This document shows, piece after piece, positions 1 through 7,229 of a stretch of 10,686 nucleotides of DNA; the stretch's first letter is position 1; every line of letters starts with the position of its first letter. Source of the DNA: UBA2093 sp049454855 (GTDB lineage: Bacteria; Actinomycetota; Acidimicrobiia; Acidimicrobiales; Ilumatobacteraceae); NCBI GenBank assembly GCA_049454855.1, contig JBMUAQ010000076.1:1-10686 (forward strand), read 5' to 3'. Under the pieces are notes generated by a model that searched no databases, had not been told where the DNA came from, and saw only the letters and a list, made by a program, of their open reading frames with translations. The position numbers were made by a program, and so were the translations under genes.

Positions 1-2
1 GC

Positions 3-1277
3 GACGACCCCGGCGCGGTGTGGCCCGAGAAGGTCACGGCCGCCGACGTGGTGCACGACGGTGCAGAAGTCGTTCTCGTCGGGCACAAGTCCACGCAGTG
101 GTACTCGGGTGCGAACGTGAGGCCACCGGAGCTGATCCCCCACCCGCGGCCCGCGGCAAGCGGGCGCATCGCGGAGATCATCGAGGGTCACAGAGCGGGC
201 CAGGAAGTCGGCCACCGGGAGATCGTCGACCTCTTCCGCGCACGTGGACCCGAGGTCGCCCAGATCGCCGACTACGCCGACGAGCTGCGTTTCAGCGCAG
301 TCGGCAACACGGTCACCTGGGTGCACAACCGCAACATCAACTACACGAACGTGTGCACCTACAAGTGCAGGTTCTGCGGCTTCTCGAAGGGTCCGCTGTC
401 GCTCAACCTCCGCGGCACCCCGTACCTGCTCACCCTCGACGACATCGCCGACCGTGCCGTGGAGGCCGCGGCGCTCGGCGCCACCGAGGTCACCCTCCAG
501 GGCGGCATCCATCCCGACTTCGACGGCGACTACTACATCGACGTCACGCGTGCCGTGAAGAGTGCCGTGCCCGACATGCACGTGCACGGCTTCACCGCCC
601 TCGAGGTGACCGAGGGCGCGCGCCGCAACGGTGAGTCCCTGCGCGACTACCTGCAGCGCCTGAAGGACGCGGGGCTCGCCTCGCTCCCTGGCACGGCAGC
701 GGAGATCCTCGACGACGAGATCCGTGCGGTCATCTGCAGCGACAAGGTGAACACAGAGGAATGGCTGGAGTGCCACCGGCAGGCGCACTCGATCGGCCTG
801 CACTCGAACATCACCATCATGTACGGCAGCGTGGAGAGCCCGGAATCGTGGGCGAAGCACATGATCGTCACGCGCGAACTGCAGAAGGAGACCGGTGGGT
901 TCACCGAGTTCATTCCCCTCCCGTTCGTGCACATGGCATCACCCATCTACCTGCAGAAGAAGTCGCGCCGCGGGCCGACATTCCGCGAGACCGTCCTCAT
1001 GCACGCCATCGGACGGATCGTCTATGACGGCCTCATCGACAACGTGCAGGTCAGCTGGGTGAAGATCGGTGTGTCAGGCGCGGTGCAGTTGCTGCAGTCG
1101 GGCTGCAACGACCTGGGAGGCACCCTGATGGACGAGAACATCTCGCGTGCGGCGGGGGCGAACCACGGCCAGGGAATGACCGAGGGCCGCTTCGCCGAGA
1201 TCGTCGCGCCGATCCGCCGGACGCTCGCACAGCGCAACACCTCCTACGGTCGGGTGGAGACGGCGACGTCCGGCTGA
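3..1277 (+). CDS. fbiC: F420 precursor (FO) synthase, CofH half of FbiC, 5'-truncated by window edge
   Basis: Radical SAM enzyme of coenzyme F420 synthesis. The CofH half joins a tyrosine-derived fragment to 5-amino-6-ribitylaminouracil, and the CofG half then closes the ring to give FO. The visible 424 residues carry the radical SAM cluster motif CxxxCxxC, with cysteine codons at 354, 366 and 375, preceded by NRNINYTN, which is characteristic of CofH. Further conserved stretches are VTLQGGIHPD and the TAAEILDDEIR segment. The frame is open to the window edge, and about 117 codons precede the first cluster cysteine. That is much longer than the lead of a stand-alone CofH and resembles the linker between the CofG and CofH halves of actinobacterial FbiC. 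The GTG at 18 is therefore probably internal. The fusion is inferred, because the CofG half is outside the window. The gene converges on ribF with 12 bases between stop codons. Confidence 0.88.
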   Translation, partial: DDPGAVWPEKVTAADVVHDGAEVVLVGHKSTQWYSGANVRPPELIPHPRPAASGRIAEIIEGHRAGQEVGHREIVDLFRARGPEVAQIADYADELRFSAVGNTVTWVHNRNINYTNVCTYKCRFCGFSKGPLSLNLRGTPYLLTLDDIADRAVEAAALGATEVTLQGGIHPDFDGDYYIDVTRAVKSAVPDMHVHGFTALEVTEGARRNGESLRDYLQRLKDAGLASLPGTAAEILDDEIRAVICSDKVNTEEWLECHRQAHSIGLHSNITIMYGSVESPESWAKHMIVTRELQKETGGFTEFIPLPFVHMASPIYLQKKSRRGPTFRETVLMHAIGRIVYDGLIDNVQVSWVKIGVSGAVQLLQSGCNDLGGTLMDENISRAAGANHGQGMTEGRFAEIVAPIRRTLAQRNTSYGRVETATSG

Positions 1278-1295
1278 GCCGGCCCCGTGTCAGCC
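1270..1295. terminator. Possible bidirectional hairpin at the fbiC/ribF convergent junction
   Basis: GGCTGA at 1272-1277 is complementary to TCAGCC at 1290-1295, with a 12-base loop. The arms contain the two TGA stop codons of the converging genes. A competing shorter hairpin, CCGGC-TGA-GCCGG, lies at 1270-1282. Neither is followed by a T run, so this is at best a weak or factor-assisted terminator. Part of the symmetry follows simply from both genes ending in GGC TGA. Confidence 0.25.
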
Positions 1296-2246
1296 CGAAC
1301 CACGCGCCAGCAGGGCTCGCCGCGCGTTCTCGTTGTCGACCACCAGTTGTGCGCGCAGCTCATCGACCCCGCCGAACGCCTTCTCGCTGCGCAGGAACGC
1401 GAGAAACCTCACCGAGGCGGTCTCGCCGTAGATGTCGCCGTCAAAGTCGAGCAGGTGCGACTCGATCAACGAGTGCTGCGCATCGCGGTAGAAGGTGGGC
1501 CTGCGACCGATGTTCACCGCGCACGGGTGCTCACTGCCGTCGGGCCTCACATGGACGGCCGCATACACACCGTCGGCGGGCACGCACATGCCGGGCGGAA
1601 CCGCCACGTTCGCGGTGGGGAAGCCGATCGTGCGGCCGCGTTTGTCGCCGTCGACAACGGTGCCTCGCACCTCGTGCGGCCTGCCGAGCATCCGGTTCGC
1701 GGTGTCGATCTCGCCTCCTGCCAGCGCACGGCGCACGGCGGTGCTGCTCACGGGTTCGTCCACCCCGTCGGCACGGGGGACGAGCCGCACGGGATCGGCG
1801 GTGAACCCGCGGCGCTCCCCCATCTCGCGCAGCAACGTGACGTTGCCCTGGCGCATGTGACCGAAGTGGAAGTCGCTGCCGACGATCACCGACTCCGCCG
1901 CGAGACCGTGTACGAGCACGCGCTCCACGAACTCCACGGCGGTCTCGTGCGACTGGTGCTCGTCGAACGACACCACCACCACGGCGTCGACACCCGTGGA
2001 CGACAGCAGCTCGAGCTTGTGCTCCAGCGTGGTGAGCAGTCTCGGGGCCTGTTCGGGACGCACCACCGACATCGGGTGCCGGTCGAACGTGACCACCACG
2101 CTCCGTGCACCGGTGCGGGCCGCGCGCTCCCTCGTCTGTGCGATCACGGTGCGGTGCCCCACGTGCACGCCGTCGTACATGCCGATGGACACGACGGAGC
2201 GGGTGCCGGGCCACGGTGGGCTCGTGAGATCGGTGATCACCTGCAC
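1290..2246 (-). CDS. ribF: Bifunctional riboflavin kinase / FAD synthetase RibF
   Basis: Cytoplasmic two-domain enzyme that phosphorylates riboflavin to FMN and adenylates FMN to FAD. It has 318 residues, normal for the family. The N-terminal adenylyltransferase domain (about 15-185) has the HIGH-like motif GMYDGVHVGH at 22-31, VVTFDRHP, GSDFHFGHMRQGN and SSTAVRRAL. The C-terminal riboflavin kinase domain has GTVVDGDKRGRTIGFPTAN, followed by GVYAAV, VNIGRRPTF and IESHLLDFDGDIYG. The usual FDGVH phenylalanine is tyrosine here (Y24), a conservative change. The start is GTG at 2246, in a good position for the domain but without a clear Shine-Dalgarno sequence; a second GTG two codons in is an alternative. 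It is the last gene of the rbfA-truB-DUF2071-ribF operon, 51 bases after the DUF2071 stop. Confidence 0.96.
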   Translation of the reverse strand: MQVITDLTSPPWPGTRSVVSIGMYDGVHVGHRTVIAQTRERAARTGARSVVVTFDRHPMSVVRPEQAPRLLTTLEHKLELLSSTGVDAVVVVSFDEHQSHETAVEFVERVLVHGLAAESVIVGSDFHFGHMRQGNVTLLREMGERRGFTADPVRLVPRADGVDEPVSSTAVRRALAGGEIDTANRMLGRPHEVRGTVVDGDKRGRTIGFPTANVAVPPGMCVPADGVYAAVHVRPDGSEHPCAVNIGRRPTFYRDAQHSLIESHLLDFDGDIYGETASVRFLAFLRSEKAFGGVDELRAQLVVDNENARRALLARGSG

Positions 2247-2283
2247 GCGCGGGAACGCTATCTGCGCATGCTGTGCGTCGCCT

Positions 2284-2310
2284 TCACCAGGTCACGGTCA
2301 CCAGGTCACG
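2284..2310. repeat. 14-bp tandem duplication at the 3' end of the DUF2071 gene
   Basis: TCACCAGGTCACG occurs at 2284-2296 and again at 2298-2310 on the plus strand, giving two direct copies with a 14-base period. On the coding (minus) strand the upstream copy holds the last codons and TGA stop of the DUF2071 gene. The second copy lies just after the stop in the short spacer before ribF. It looks like a recent replication-slippage duplication. The copy is out of frame and does not alter the protein. Confidence 0.85.
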
Positions 2311-3044
2311 CGGCGCGGCAGACCGATGCGCACGGGCACTCCGGGCGAGAACATGCAGTGTGGCTCACCGACCGGCGCGGGGAGACCGGCCGCGGTGACG
2401 AGGGTGTCGTCCACGTGCAGCGGTGTCGCACGGTGCAGCACCCATCGCGGGTGGTCGACCGGTGCGTACATGAGCCGGCCGCCGAACCCGCGCGAGTACA
2501 GGCCCCACCGGGCCGTGAGGAAGACCTCGAGCGGGGACTGTTGGGTTATCTCCTCGCCGATCCTCACCGACAATGATGTTCGCGCACCGCGCGACGGCCA
2601 CCTCCGGCGCACGGTGGACTCGAGACGGTCGCCGCTCACCCGGTTCGACGCACTCCCCCAGCAGTACGGCAGACGGTACGACGCGCGCGCGACCAGTGCG
2701 GGCAGGAGGCGGTTCACGTCGAGCGACAGGAACCACACCCCGGGAACGCCGTTGCGGATCACGTACGTGCGCACGTTGATCTCGGGAAACGAGCCCAGCC
2801 ACGGCACGGCGGGGAGGCCCGGCACGCCGATGCCGTGCATCGAGAACGGAACGAGACCGACCCAGGCCAGGCCGTCGAATGTGTCGACCTCGAGACCGTC
2901 GGGCAGCAACGCGGCAACATCGGCGGCATCGACACTCCAGTGGAGATACGCGAGGTCGAGCCACTCCTGCTTCATCACCGCGCGTCGCACCGGCTGCGGG
3001 CAGTCGGGGTGAAGCGTGCGGCGTCTGCCGTCGTCGGGCCTCAT
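2298..3044 (-). CDS. DUF2071 (YqjF-like) family protein of unknown function
   Basis: 248 residues that I assign to the DUF2071/YqjF family (COG3361) from its conserved pattern: W28 and LxHWSVD (34-39) near the N-terminus, LLPDGLEVDTFDGLAWVGLVPF at 46-67, ExNVRTYV at 88-95 and PGVWFLSLD at 101-109. No signal peptide or membrane segment is evident, and the biochemical role is unknown. The start chosen is ATG at 3044, because it overlaps the truB stop in an ATGA arrangement and follows a purine tract containing GGAGG. An internal ATG at 2975 (M24) would remove only the non-conserved lead. The frame also stays open upstream into truB, but that part is an arginine-rich shadow. The gene sits between truB and ribF and is presumably translated by coupling with truB. 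Family assignment is from memory of the consensus, not from a search. Confidence 0.86.
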   Translation of the reverse strand: MRPDDGRRRTLHPDCPQPVRRAVMKQEWLDLAYLHWSVDAADVAALLPDGLEVDTFDGLAWVGLVPFSMHGIGVPGLPAVPWLGSFPEINVRTYVIRNGVPGVWFLSLDVNRLLPALVARASYRLPYCWGSASNRVSGDRLESTVRRRWPSRGARTSLSVRIGEEITQQSPLEVFLTARWGLYSRGFGGRLMYAPVDHPRWVLHRATPLHVDDTLVTAAGLPAPVGEPHCMFSPGVPVRIGLPRRVTW

Positions 3045-3916
3045 CCCCTCCCCCCGAACACCACCGTCGGCTTGGCGAGACTCTCGCGGAAGGGTTCGAA
3101 CACCGCGACGAGGCTGCCCCCGGTGTCGAACACGGCCCACGGCGGCGCGTCGTCCCATGCCGGGCGCACGCGGCCGTACAGCGTGTCGTCGATGCCTGCA
3201 TCGTCGAGCGTGTGGCGGCTCAACCCGCGCACCAGTTCGTCGACAGGCAGCAGCACCGGGTTCTCGATGGTGCACGCCTCCGACACATCGAATCGACCCG
3301 AGGAGTGACGGCGGAGCCTGCGGATGTGTGCGACGGAGCCGAGTGCCTCACCGAGATCCGCCCCGAGGGACCGCACGTACGTGCCCGGCCCGCATCTCAC
3401 CCGCGCAGCGAGAACATGGGGCTCGGCGGTTGGTTCGACCTCGAACGAGTGCACCTCGACGGGCCTCGCCTCGCGCTCGACCGTCCTGCCCTCGCGGGCG
3501 ATTGCATGGAGCCGCTTGCCGTCCACCTTCAGCGCCGACACCATGGGCGGCACCTGCATGACCGTCCCGACGAACCGCGCAGCGGCCGTGCTGCGGGCCG
3601 CATCGATGTCGACCGAACGGACGCCCGATGTCGCGGTGACGACGCCGGAGTCATCGAGCGTGTCGGTGGCCGTGCCGAGCACGATCTCGCACGTGTATGT
3701 CTTGTCGGCCTCGGCAAGGAAGCGCAGCAGCCTCGTGCCGTTGCCCACCCCGATCACGAGGAGGCCGGTCGCGTCGGGGTCGAGTGTGCCGGCGTGACCC
3801 ACCTGTCGCTCGCCGAAGTGCTTGCGCAGCTTCGCCACCACGTCGTGGCTCGTCCACCCGGCCGGTTTGTCGAGGAGCACCAGACCGTGGGTCTCGGGGA
3901 TGCGGCGGCGACCCAC
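3041..3916 (-). CDS. truB: tRNA pseudouridine(55) synthase TruB
   Basis: Isomerises uridine 55 of the T-loop of tRNAs to pseudouridine. The 291-residue protein has the family signature DKPAGWTSHDVV at 16-27 and the catalytic motif GHAGTLDPDATGLL, with the nucleophilic aspartate at D46. It also has the KTY segment, VPPMVSALKVDGKRLHAIAREG and GTYVRSLGADLG. The tail (about 245-291) fits the extra C-terminal RNA-binding domain of actinobacterial TruB proteins. The start is GTG at 3916, two bases after the rbfA stop codon, so the two genes are almost certainly co-translated. Its TGA stop overlaps the ATG of the next gene (ATGA), and the purine-rich end of truB doubles as that gene's ribosome binding site. 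rbfA-truB-ribF is a long-known bacterial gene order. Confidence 0.97.
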   Translation of the reverse strand: MGRRRIPETHGLVLLDKPAGWTSHDVVAKLRKHFGERQVGHAGTLDPDATGLLVIGVGNGTRLLRFLAEADKTYTCEIVLGTATDTLDDSGVVTATSGVRSVDIDAARSTAAARFVGTVMQVPPMVSALKVDGKRLHAIAREGRTVEREARPVEVHSFEVEPTAEPHVLAARVRCGPGTYVRSLGADLGEALGSVAHIRRLRRHSSGRFDVSEACTIENPVLLPVDELVRGLSRHTLDDAGIDDTLYGRVRPAWDDAPPWAVFDTGGSLVAVFEPFRESLAKPTVVFGGRG

Positions 3917-3918
3917 CG

Positions 3919-4344
3919 CTACTCCTGTGTTTCGTCGTCCTGCGGACGGTCGACCGACGGCTTCCGGCGCAGCAGCTCGTCGATGCGCTCTGCGGCCCTG
4001 ATGACCTCGTCGGGGCGGAAGGACAGAACGGGGGTCTTGCGCGCGTGCATCTGGCGGTTGATGGAGGACTGGATGCGCGCACGGTGCTCACCCAGGGCCT
4101 CCTGGATGGCGGCGTCCCCGGCCTCGCCGGACATGGAGTCGTAGTACACAATCGCCCGGTTCATCTCGGGATCGACGTCGATGGAGGTGACGGTGACAAG
4201 GTCGAGCCGCTCGTCGTCGATTCTGGTGAGCTCGTCGGCGATGACCTCGCGCAGCACCTCCGACAGTCGCGCCGTGCGCGGGTATCCGTGGGACGAGCCG
4301 CCCTTCGGTTGGCGTCCGCGGGACCGTGGGCGTTGCTTGGACAC
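3919..4344 (-). CDS. rbfA: 30S ribosome-binding factor RbfA
   Basis: Small KH-fold protein that binds the 30S subunit and assists late 16S rRNA maturation. Recognisable features are the N-terminal helix with RLSEVLREVIADEL, the first strands with LVTVTSIDVDPEMNRAIVYY, the helix around HRARIQSSINRQM, and the final KTPVLSFRPDEVIRAAERIDELL, all in RbfA order. The start chosen is GTG at 4344 (141 residues, beginning VSKQRPRSRGR). An ATG at 4389 is in frame but would overlap the start of divergent leuS by 25 bases and would add residues unlike the family. The N-terminus before the conserved helix is basic and glycine-rich, a modest extension relative to E. coli RbfA. This is the first gene of its operon here; infB, the usual upstream neighbour, is replaced by divergent leuS. 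Confidence 0.92.
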   Translation of the reverse strand: MSKQRPRSRGRQPKGGSSHGYPRTARLSEVLREVIADELTRIDDERLDLVTVTSIDVDPEMNRAIVYYDSMSGEAGDAAIQEALGEHRARIQSSINRQMHARKTPVLSFRPDEVIRAAERIDELLRRKPSVDRPQDDETQE

Positions 4345-4364
4345 GGAAATAGGATGGCACGGCC
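4345..4364. promoter_or_regulatory. 20-base divergent spacer between rbfA and leuS, with leuS ribosome binding site
   Basis: Only 20 bases separate the start codons of the two divergent transcription units. On the plus strand AGGA at 4351-4354 is a plausible Shine-Dalgarno sequence ten bases before the leuS ATG. The same bases form TAGGAT (4350-4355), which fits a TANNNT -10 box. On the minus strand the sequence reads CATCCT, then six bases, then the rbfA GTG, a spacing expected of a leaderless transcript, with one mismatch to TANNNT. No convincing -35 elements were seen. Any promoters must overlap each other or lie inside the opposing gene. Confidence 0.35.
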
Positions 4365-7229
4365 ATGACCGAAAACCCCGCGACTTCATCCATTTCCCGG
4401 GGTGTGCCCGAGTTCAGGTACACGGCTCGTCTTGCGGCCGAGATCGAGGCACGCTGGCAGGACCGCTGGGAGCGCGAGGGCACGTTCCATGCGCCCAACC
4501 CGTCGGGCCCGCTCGGCGACCCTGCGGCCGTCGCGGGACGCGAGAAGTTGTTCGTGATGGACATGTTCCCGTACCCCTCGGGTGCGGGACTGCACGTCGG
4601 CCACCCGCTCGGCTACATCGCCACAGATGTGTACTCGCGTTTCAAGCGCATGAAGGGTTTCAACGTCCTCCACACGCTCGGCTACGACTCCTTCGGGCTG
4701 CCCGCCGAGCAGCACGCCATCGCCACCGGCATCCACCCGAGGGTGAACACGGAGCAGAACGTGGCGAACATGCGTCGTCAGCTCCGGCGTCTCGGCCTCG
4801 GCCACGACCAGCGCCGAAGCGTGAGCACCACCGACGAGGAGTACTACCGCTGGACGCAATGGATATTCCTGCAGATCCACGGCTCGTGGTACGACGCGGA
4901 GGCCGGCAGGGCACGCCCGATCGCGGACCTGGAGAACGAGTTCGCCGCCGGCACCCGCGCCACCCCGGACGGGCGCGCATGGTCGGCGCTCGCACCGGGT
5001 GAGCGCGCCGACCTGCTCGACTCCCACCGTCTCGCCTACCTGTCGGAGGCACCGGTGAACTGGTGCCCGGGGCTCGGGACGATCCTCGCGAACGAGGAGG
5101 TCACCGCCGAGGGACGCAGCGACATCGGGAACTTCCCGGTGTTCAAGCGCAACATGAAGCAGTGGATGATGCGCATCACCGCGTACGCCGACCGCCTGCT
5201 CGACGACCTCGACAGGCTCGACTGGCCCGAGCCGATCAAGTTGATGCAGCGCAACTGGATCGGCCGCAGCGAGGGCGCCCGGGTCGACTTCTCCTCCCCC
5301 GCAGGCATCATCACCGTGTTCACCACGCGGCCCGACACGCTCTTCGGCGCCACCTTCATGGTGCTCTCACCCGAGCACCCACTGGTGCCGGCGCTCACCA
5401 CCGCCGACCGTCGCGCCGGGGTGGAGGAATACGTTGCCGCCGCGGGGGCGACGGACGACGCCGACCGCCAGGACGACACCCGCGAGAAGACCGGGGTGTT
5501 CACGGGTTCGTACGCGACGAACCCCGCGAACGGGGCACAGGTGCCGGTGTGGGTGGCCGACTACGTGCTGATGGGGTACGGGACAGGCGCGATCATGGCC
5601 GTGCCGAGCGGCGACACGCGCGACTTCGAGTTCGCGAGGAAGTACTCGCTGCCTGTCGTGGCCACGCAGATGCCGCCCGATGCGTGGTTCGCGGCACACG
5701 GCATCGAACCGTCCGCCGTCTGCGACACCTGGCCCGAGGCCTACGTGGGGGACGGCACGGTCATCAACTCCTCCAACGACTCCGTGTCACTGGACGGACT
5801 GACGTCCGTGACCGACGCGAAGGCACGCATGAACGAGTGGCTGGAGGCGGAAGGGCTCGGGAAGGCCACCGTCACGTACCGGCTTCGTGACTGGTTGTTC
5901 TCGCGACAGCGGTACTGGGGCGAACCCTTCCCCATCGTGTACGACACCGACGGCCATGCCCATGCCGTGCCCGAGGGTCTCCTGCCGGTGCTCCTGCCGG
6001 AGCTCGACGACTTCAGGCCGACCGCGCTCGACCCCGATGACTCCGTGAGTGACCCCGTGCCCCCGCTCGCCCGCGCGGCGGACTGGATGCGGGTCACTCT
6101 CGACCTCGGTGACGGCCCCCGCGAGTACGTGCGCGAGGTGAACGTGATGCCGCAGTGGGCGGGGTCCTGCTGGTACGAGATGCGCTACCTCGACCCCACG
6201 AACGACGACGCCATGGTCGATGCCGGTGTCGAGCGGTACTGGATGGGACCGCGCGGCGAGGGCCACACCGGCGGCGTCGACCTGTACGTGGGCGGAGTGG
6301 AGCATGCGGTGCTGCACCTGCTGTACTCGCGCTTCTGGCACAAGGTGCTCCACGACCTCGGGCACGTGAGCAGTGTCGAGCCGTTCCACCGCCTCTTCAA
6401 CCAGGGCTACATCCAGGCGTACGCGTTCCGGGACGAGCGCGGCCAGACCGTGCCCGCCAACGAGGTCACGGAGACCGACGGCCGTTACGAGTGGAACGGT
6501 GAACCCGTCACCCGCGAGTACGGCAAGATGGGCAAGAGCCTGAAGAACGTGGTCACCCCCGACGAGATGTACGACGAGTTCGGCGCCGACACGTTCCGCC
6601 TGTACGAGATGTCGATGGGCCCGCTCGATGCCAGCCGCCCGTGGAACACCCGAGACGTCGTGGGCATGCAACGTTTCGCCCAGCGACTGTGGCGCAATGC
6701 CGTCGACGAGGACTCCGGGGAACCGATTGTCGACGAATCACCGGCACCCGACGGTCTCCGCCGGCTCCTGCACCGCACCATCGCCGGCGTGGACGCCGAC
6801 ATGGACGGCCTACGGTTCAACACCGCGATCGCCAAGCTGATCGAGCTCAACAACGCACTCACCCAGCACGTGAACGAGCACGGCACCTCGCCCCGCGAGG
6901 TGATGGAGCCGCTCGCCCGCATGGTGGCACCGCTGTGCCCACACCTCGGCGAGGAACTGTGGTCCCGGCTCGGCCATGCGGACTCGCTCACCTACGAACC
7001 TTTCCCCGAGGCCGACCCGGCCCTGCTCGAGGACGACACCGTCGAGGTGCCGGTGCAGGTGAACGGGAAGGTGCGCGCGCGCATCACCGTGCCCGCCGGA
7101 GCGGACGAAGCCGCTCACCTCGCCGTGGCGATGGCGGACCCGAAGGTGACCGCCGCCCTCGGCGGGAAGGACCCCGTGAAGACGGTCGTCGTGCCCGGCC
7201 GCACCGTGAACCTCGTCGTCGGCAAGTGA
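4365..7229 (+). CDS. leuS: Leucyl-tRNA synthetase
   Basis: Class I aminoacyl-tRNA synthetase that charges tRNA-Leu. The protein has 954 residues, about 90 more than E. coli LeuRS and in line with actinobacterial enzymes. The extra length includes a segment around residues 180-225. The HIGH motif is HVGH at 77-80, following MFPYPSGAGL. The CP1 editing domain shows TTRPDTLFG (320-328) and GYGTGAIMAVPSGDTRD (404-420) with the conserved aspartate D417. RLRDWLFSRQRYWGEPFPIVYD follows, and the KMSKS loop reads KMGKS at 721-725. The C-terminal anticodon-binding and tail domains are present, ending VVVPGRTVNLVVGK. The ATG at 4365 has AGGA ten bases upstream. The TGA stop overlaps the GTG start of the following transporter gene. 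No leader long enough for a T-box or leucine attenuator exists. Confidence 0.98.
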   Translation: MTENPATSSISRGVPEFRYTARLAAEIEARWQDRWEREGTFHAPNPSGPLGDPAAVAGREKLFVMDMFPYPSGAGLHVGHPLGYIATDVYSRFKRMKGFNVLHTLGYDSFGLPAEQHAIATGIHPRVNTEQNVANMRRQLRRLGLGHDQRRSVSTTDEEYYRWTQWIFLQIHGSWYDAEAGRARPIADLENEFAAGTRATPDGRAWSALAPGERADLLDSHRLAYLSEAPVNWCPGLGTILANEEVTAEGRSDIGNFPVFKRNMKQWMMRITAYADRLLDDLDRLDWPEPIKLMQRNWIGRSEGARVDFSSPAGIITVFTTRPDTLFGATFMVLSPEHPLVPALTTADRRAGVEEYVAAAGATDDADRQDDTREKTGVFTGSYATNPANGAQVPVWVADYVLMGYGTGAIMAVPSGDTRDFEFARKYSLPVVATQMPPDAWFAAHGIEPSAVCDTWPEAYVGDGTVINSSNDSVSLDGLTSVTDAKARMNEWLEAEGLGKATVTYRLRDWLFSRQRYWGEPFPIVYDTDGHAHAVPEGLLPVLLPELDDFRPTALDPDDSVSDPVPPLARAADWMRVTLDLGDGPREYVREVNVMPQWAGSCWYEMRYLDPTNDDAMVDAGVERYWMGPRGEGHTGGVDLYVGGVEHAVLHLLYSRFWHKVLHDLGHVSSVEPFHRLFNQGYIQAYAFRDERGQTVPANEVTETDGRYEWNGEPVTREYGKMGKSLKNVVTPDEMYDEFGADTFRLYEMSMGPLDASRPWNTRDVVGMQRFAQRLWRNAVDEDSGEPIVDESPAPDGLRRLLHRTIAGVDADMDGLRFNTAIAKLIELNNALTQHVNEHGTSPREVMEPLARMVAPLCPHLGEELWSRLGHADSLTYEPFPEADPALLEDDTVEVPVQVNGKVRARITVPAGADEAAHLAVAMADPKVTAALGGKDPVKTVVVPGRTVNLVVGK

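Noticed and set aside
2247..2297. Possible FMN riboswitch before ribF
   Set aside because: The spacer is 51 bases, far too short for an RFN element, and none of its conserved sequence is present.
1287..2576. A 429-codon plus-strand open frame antisense to ribF and the DUF2071 gene
   Set aside because: The translation is histidine-, arginine- and valine-rich without family motifs, and both opposing genes are unmistakable. Long antisense frames are expected in GC-rich DNA.
3045..3275. Upstream in-frame extension of the DUF2071 gene into truB
   Set aside because: The extra 77 residues are an arginine-rich shadow of truB. The ATGA overlap and purine-rich ribosome binding site support the start at 3044.
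2879..4144. A 421-codon plus-strand open frame opposite truB and rbfA
   Set aside because: It is fully covered by two recognised genes on the other strand and has low-complexity arginine/alanine composition.
4300..4365. Possible T-box or leucine attenuator before leuS
   Set aside because: Only 20 bases separate leuS from rbfA, and no T-box consensus or run of leucine codons was seen.
6641..7225. Upstream in-frame extension of the transporter gene into leuS
   Set aside because: It is an arginine-rich shadow frame of leuS and not hydrophobic. The GTG at 7226 begins right at the first helix.
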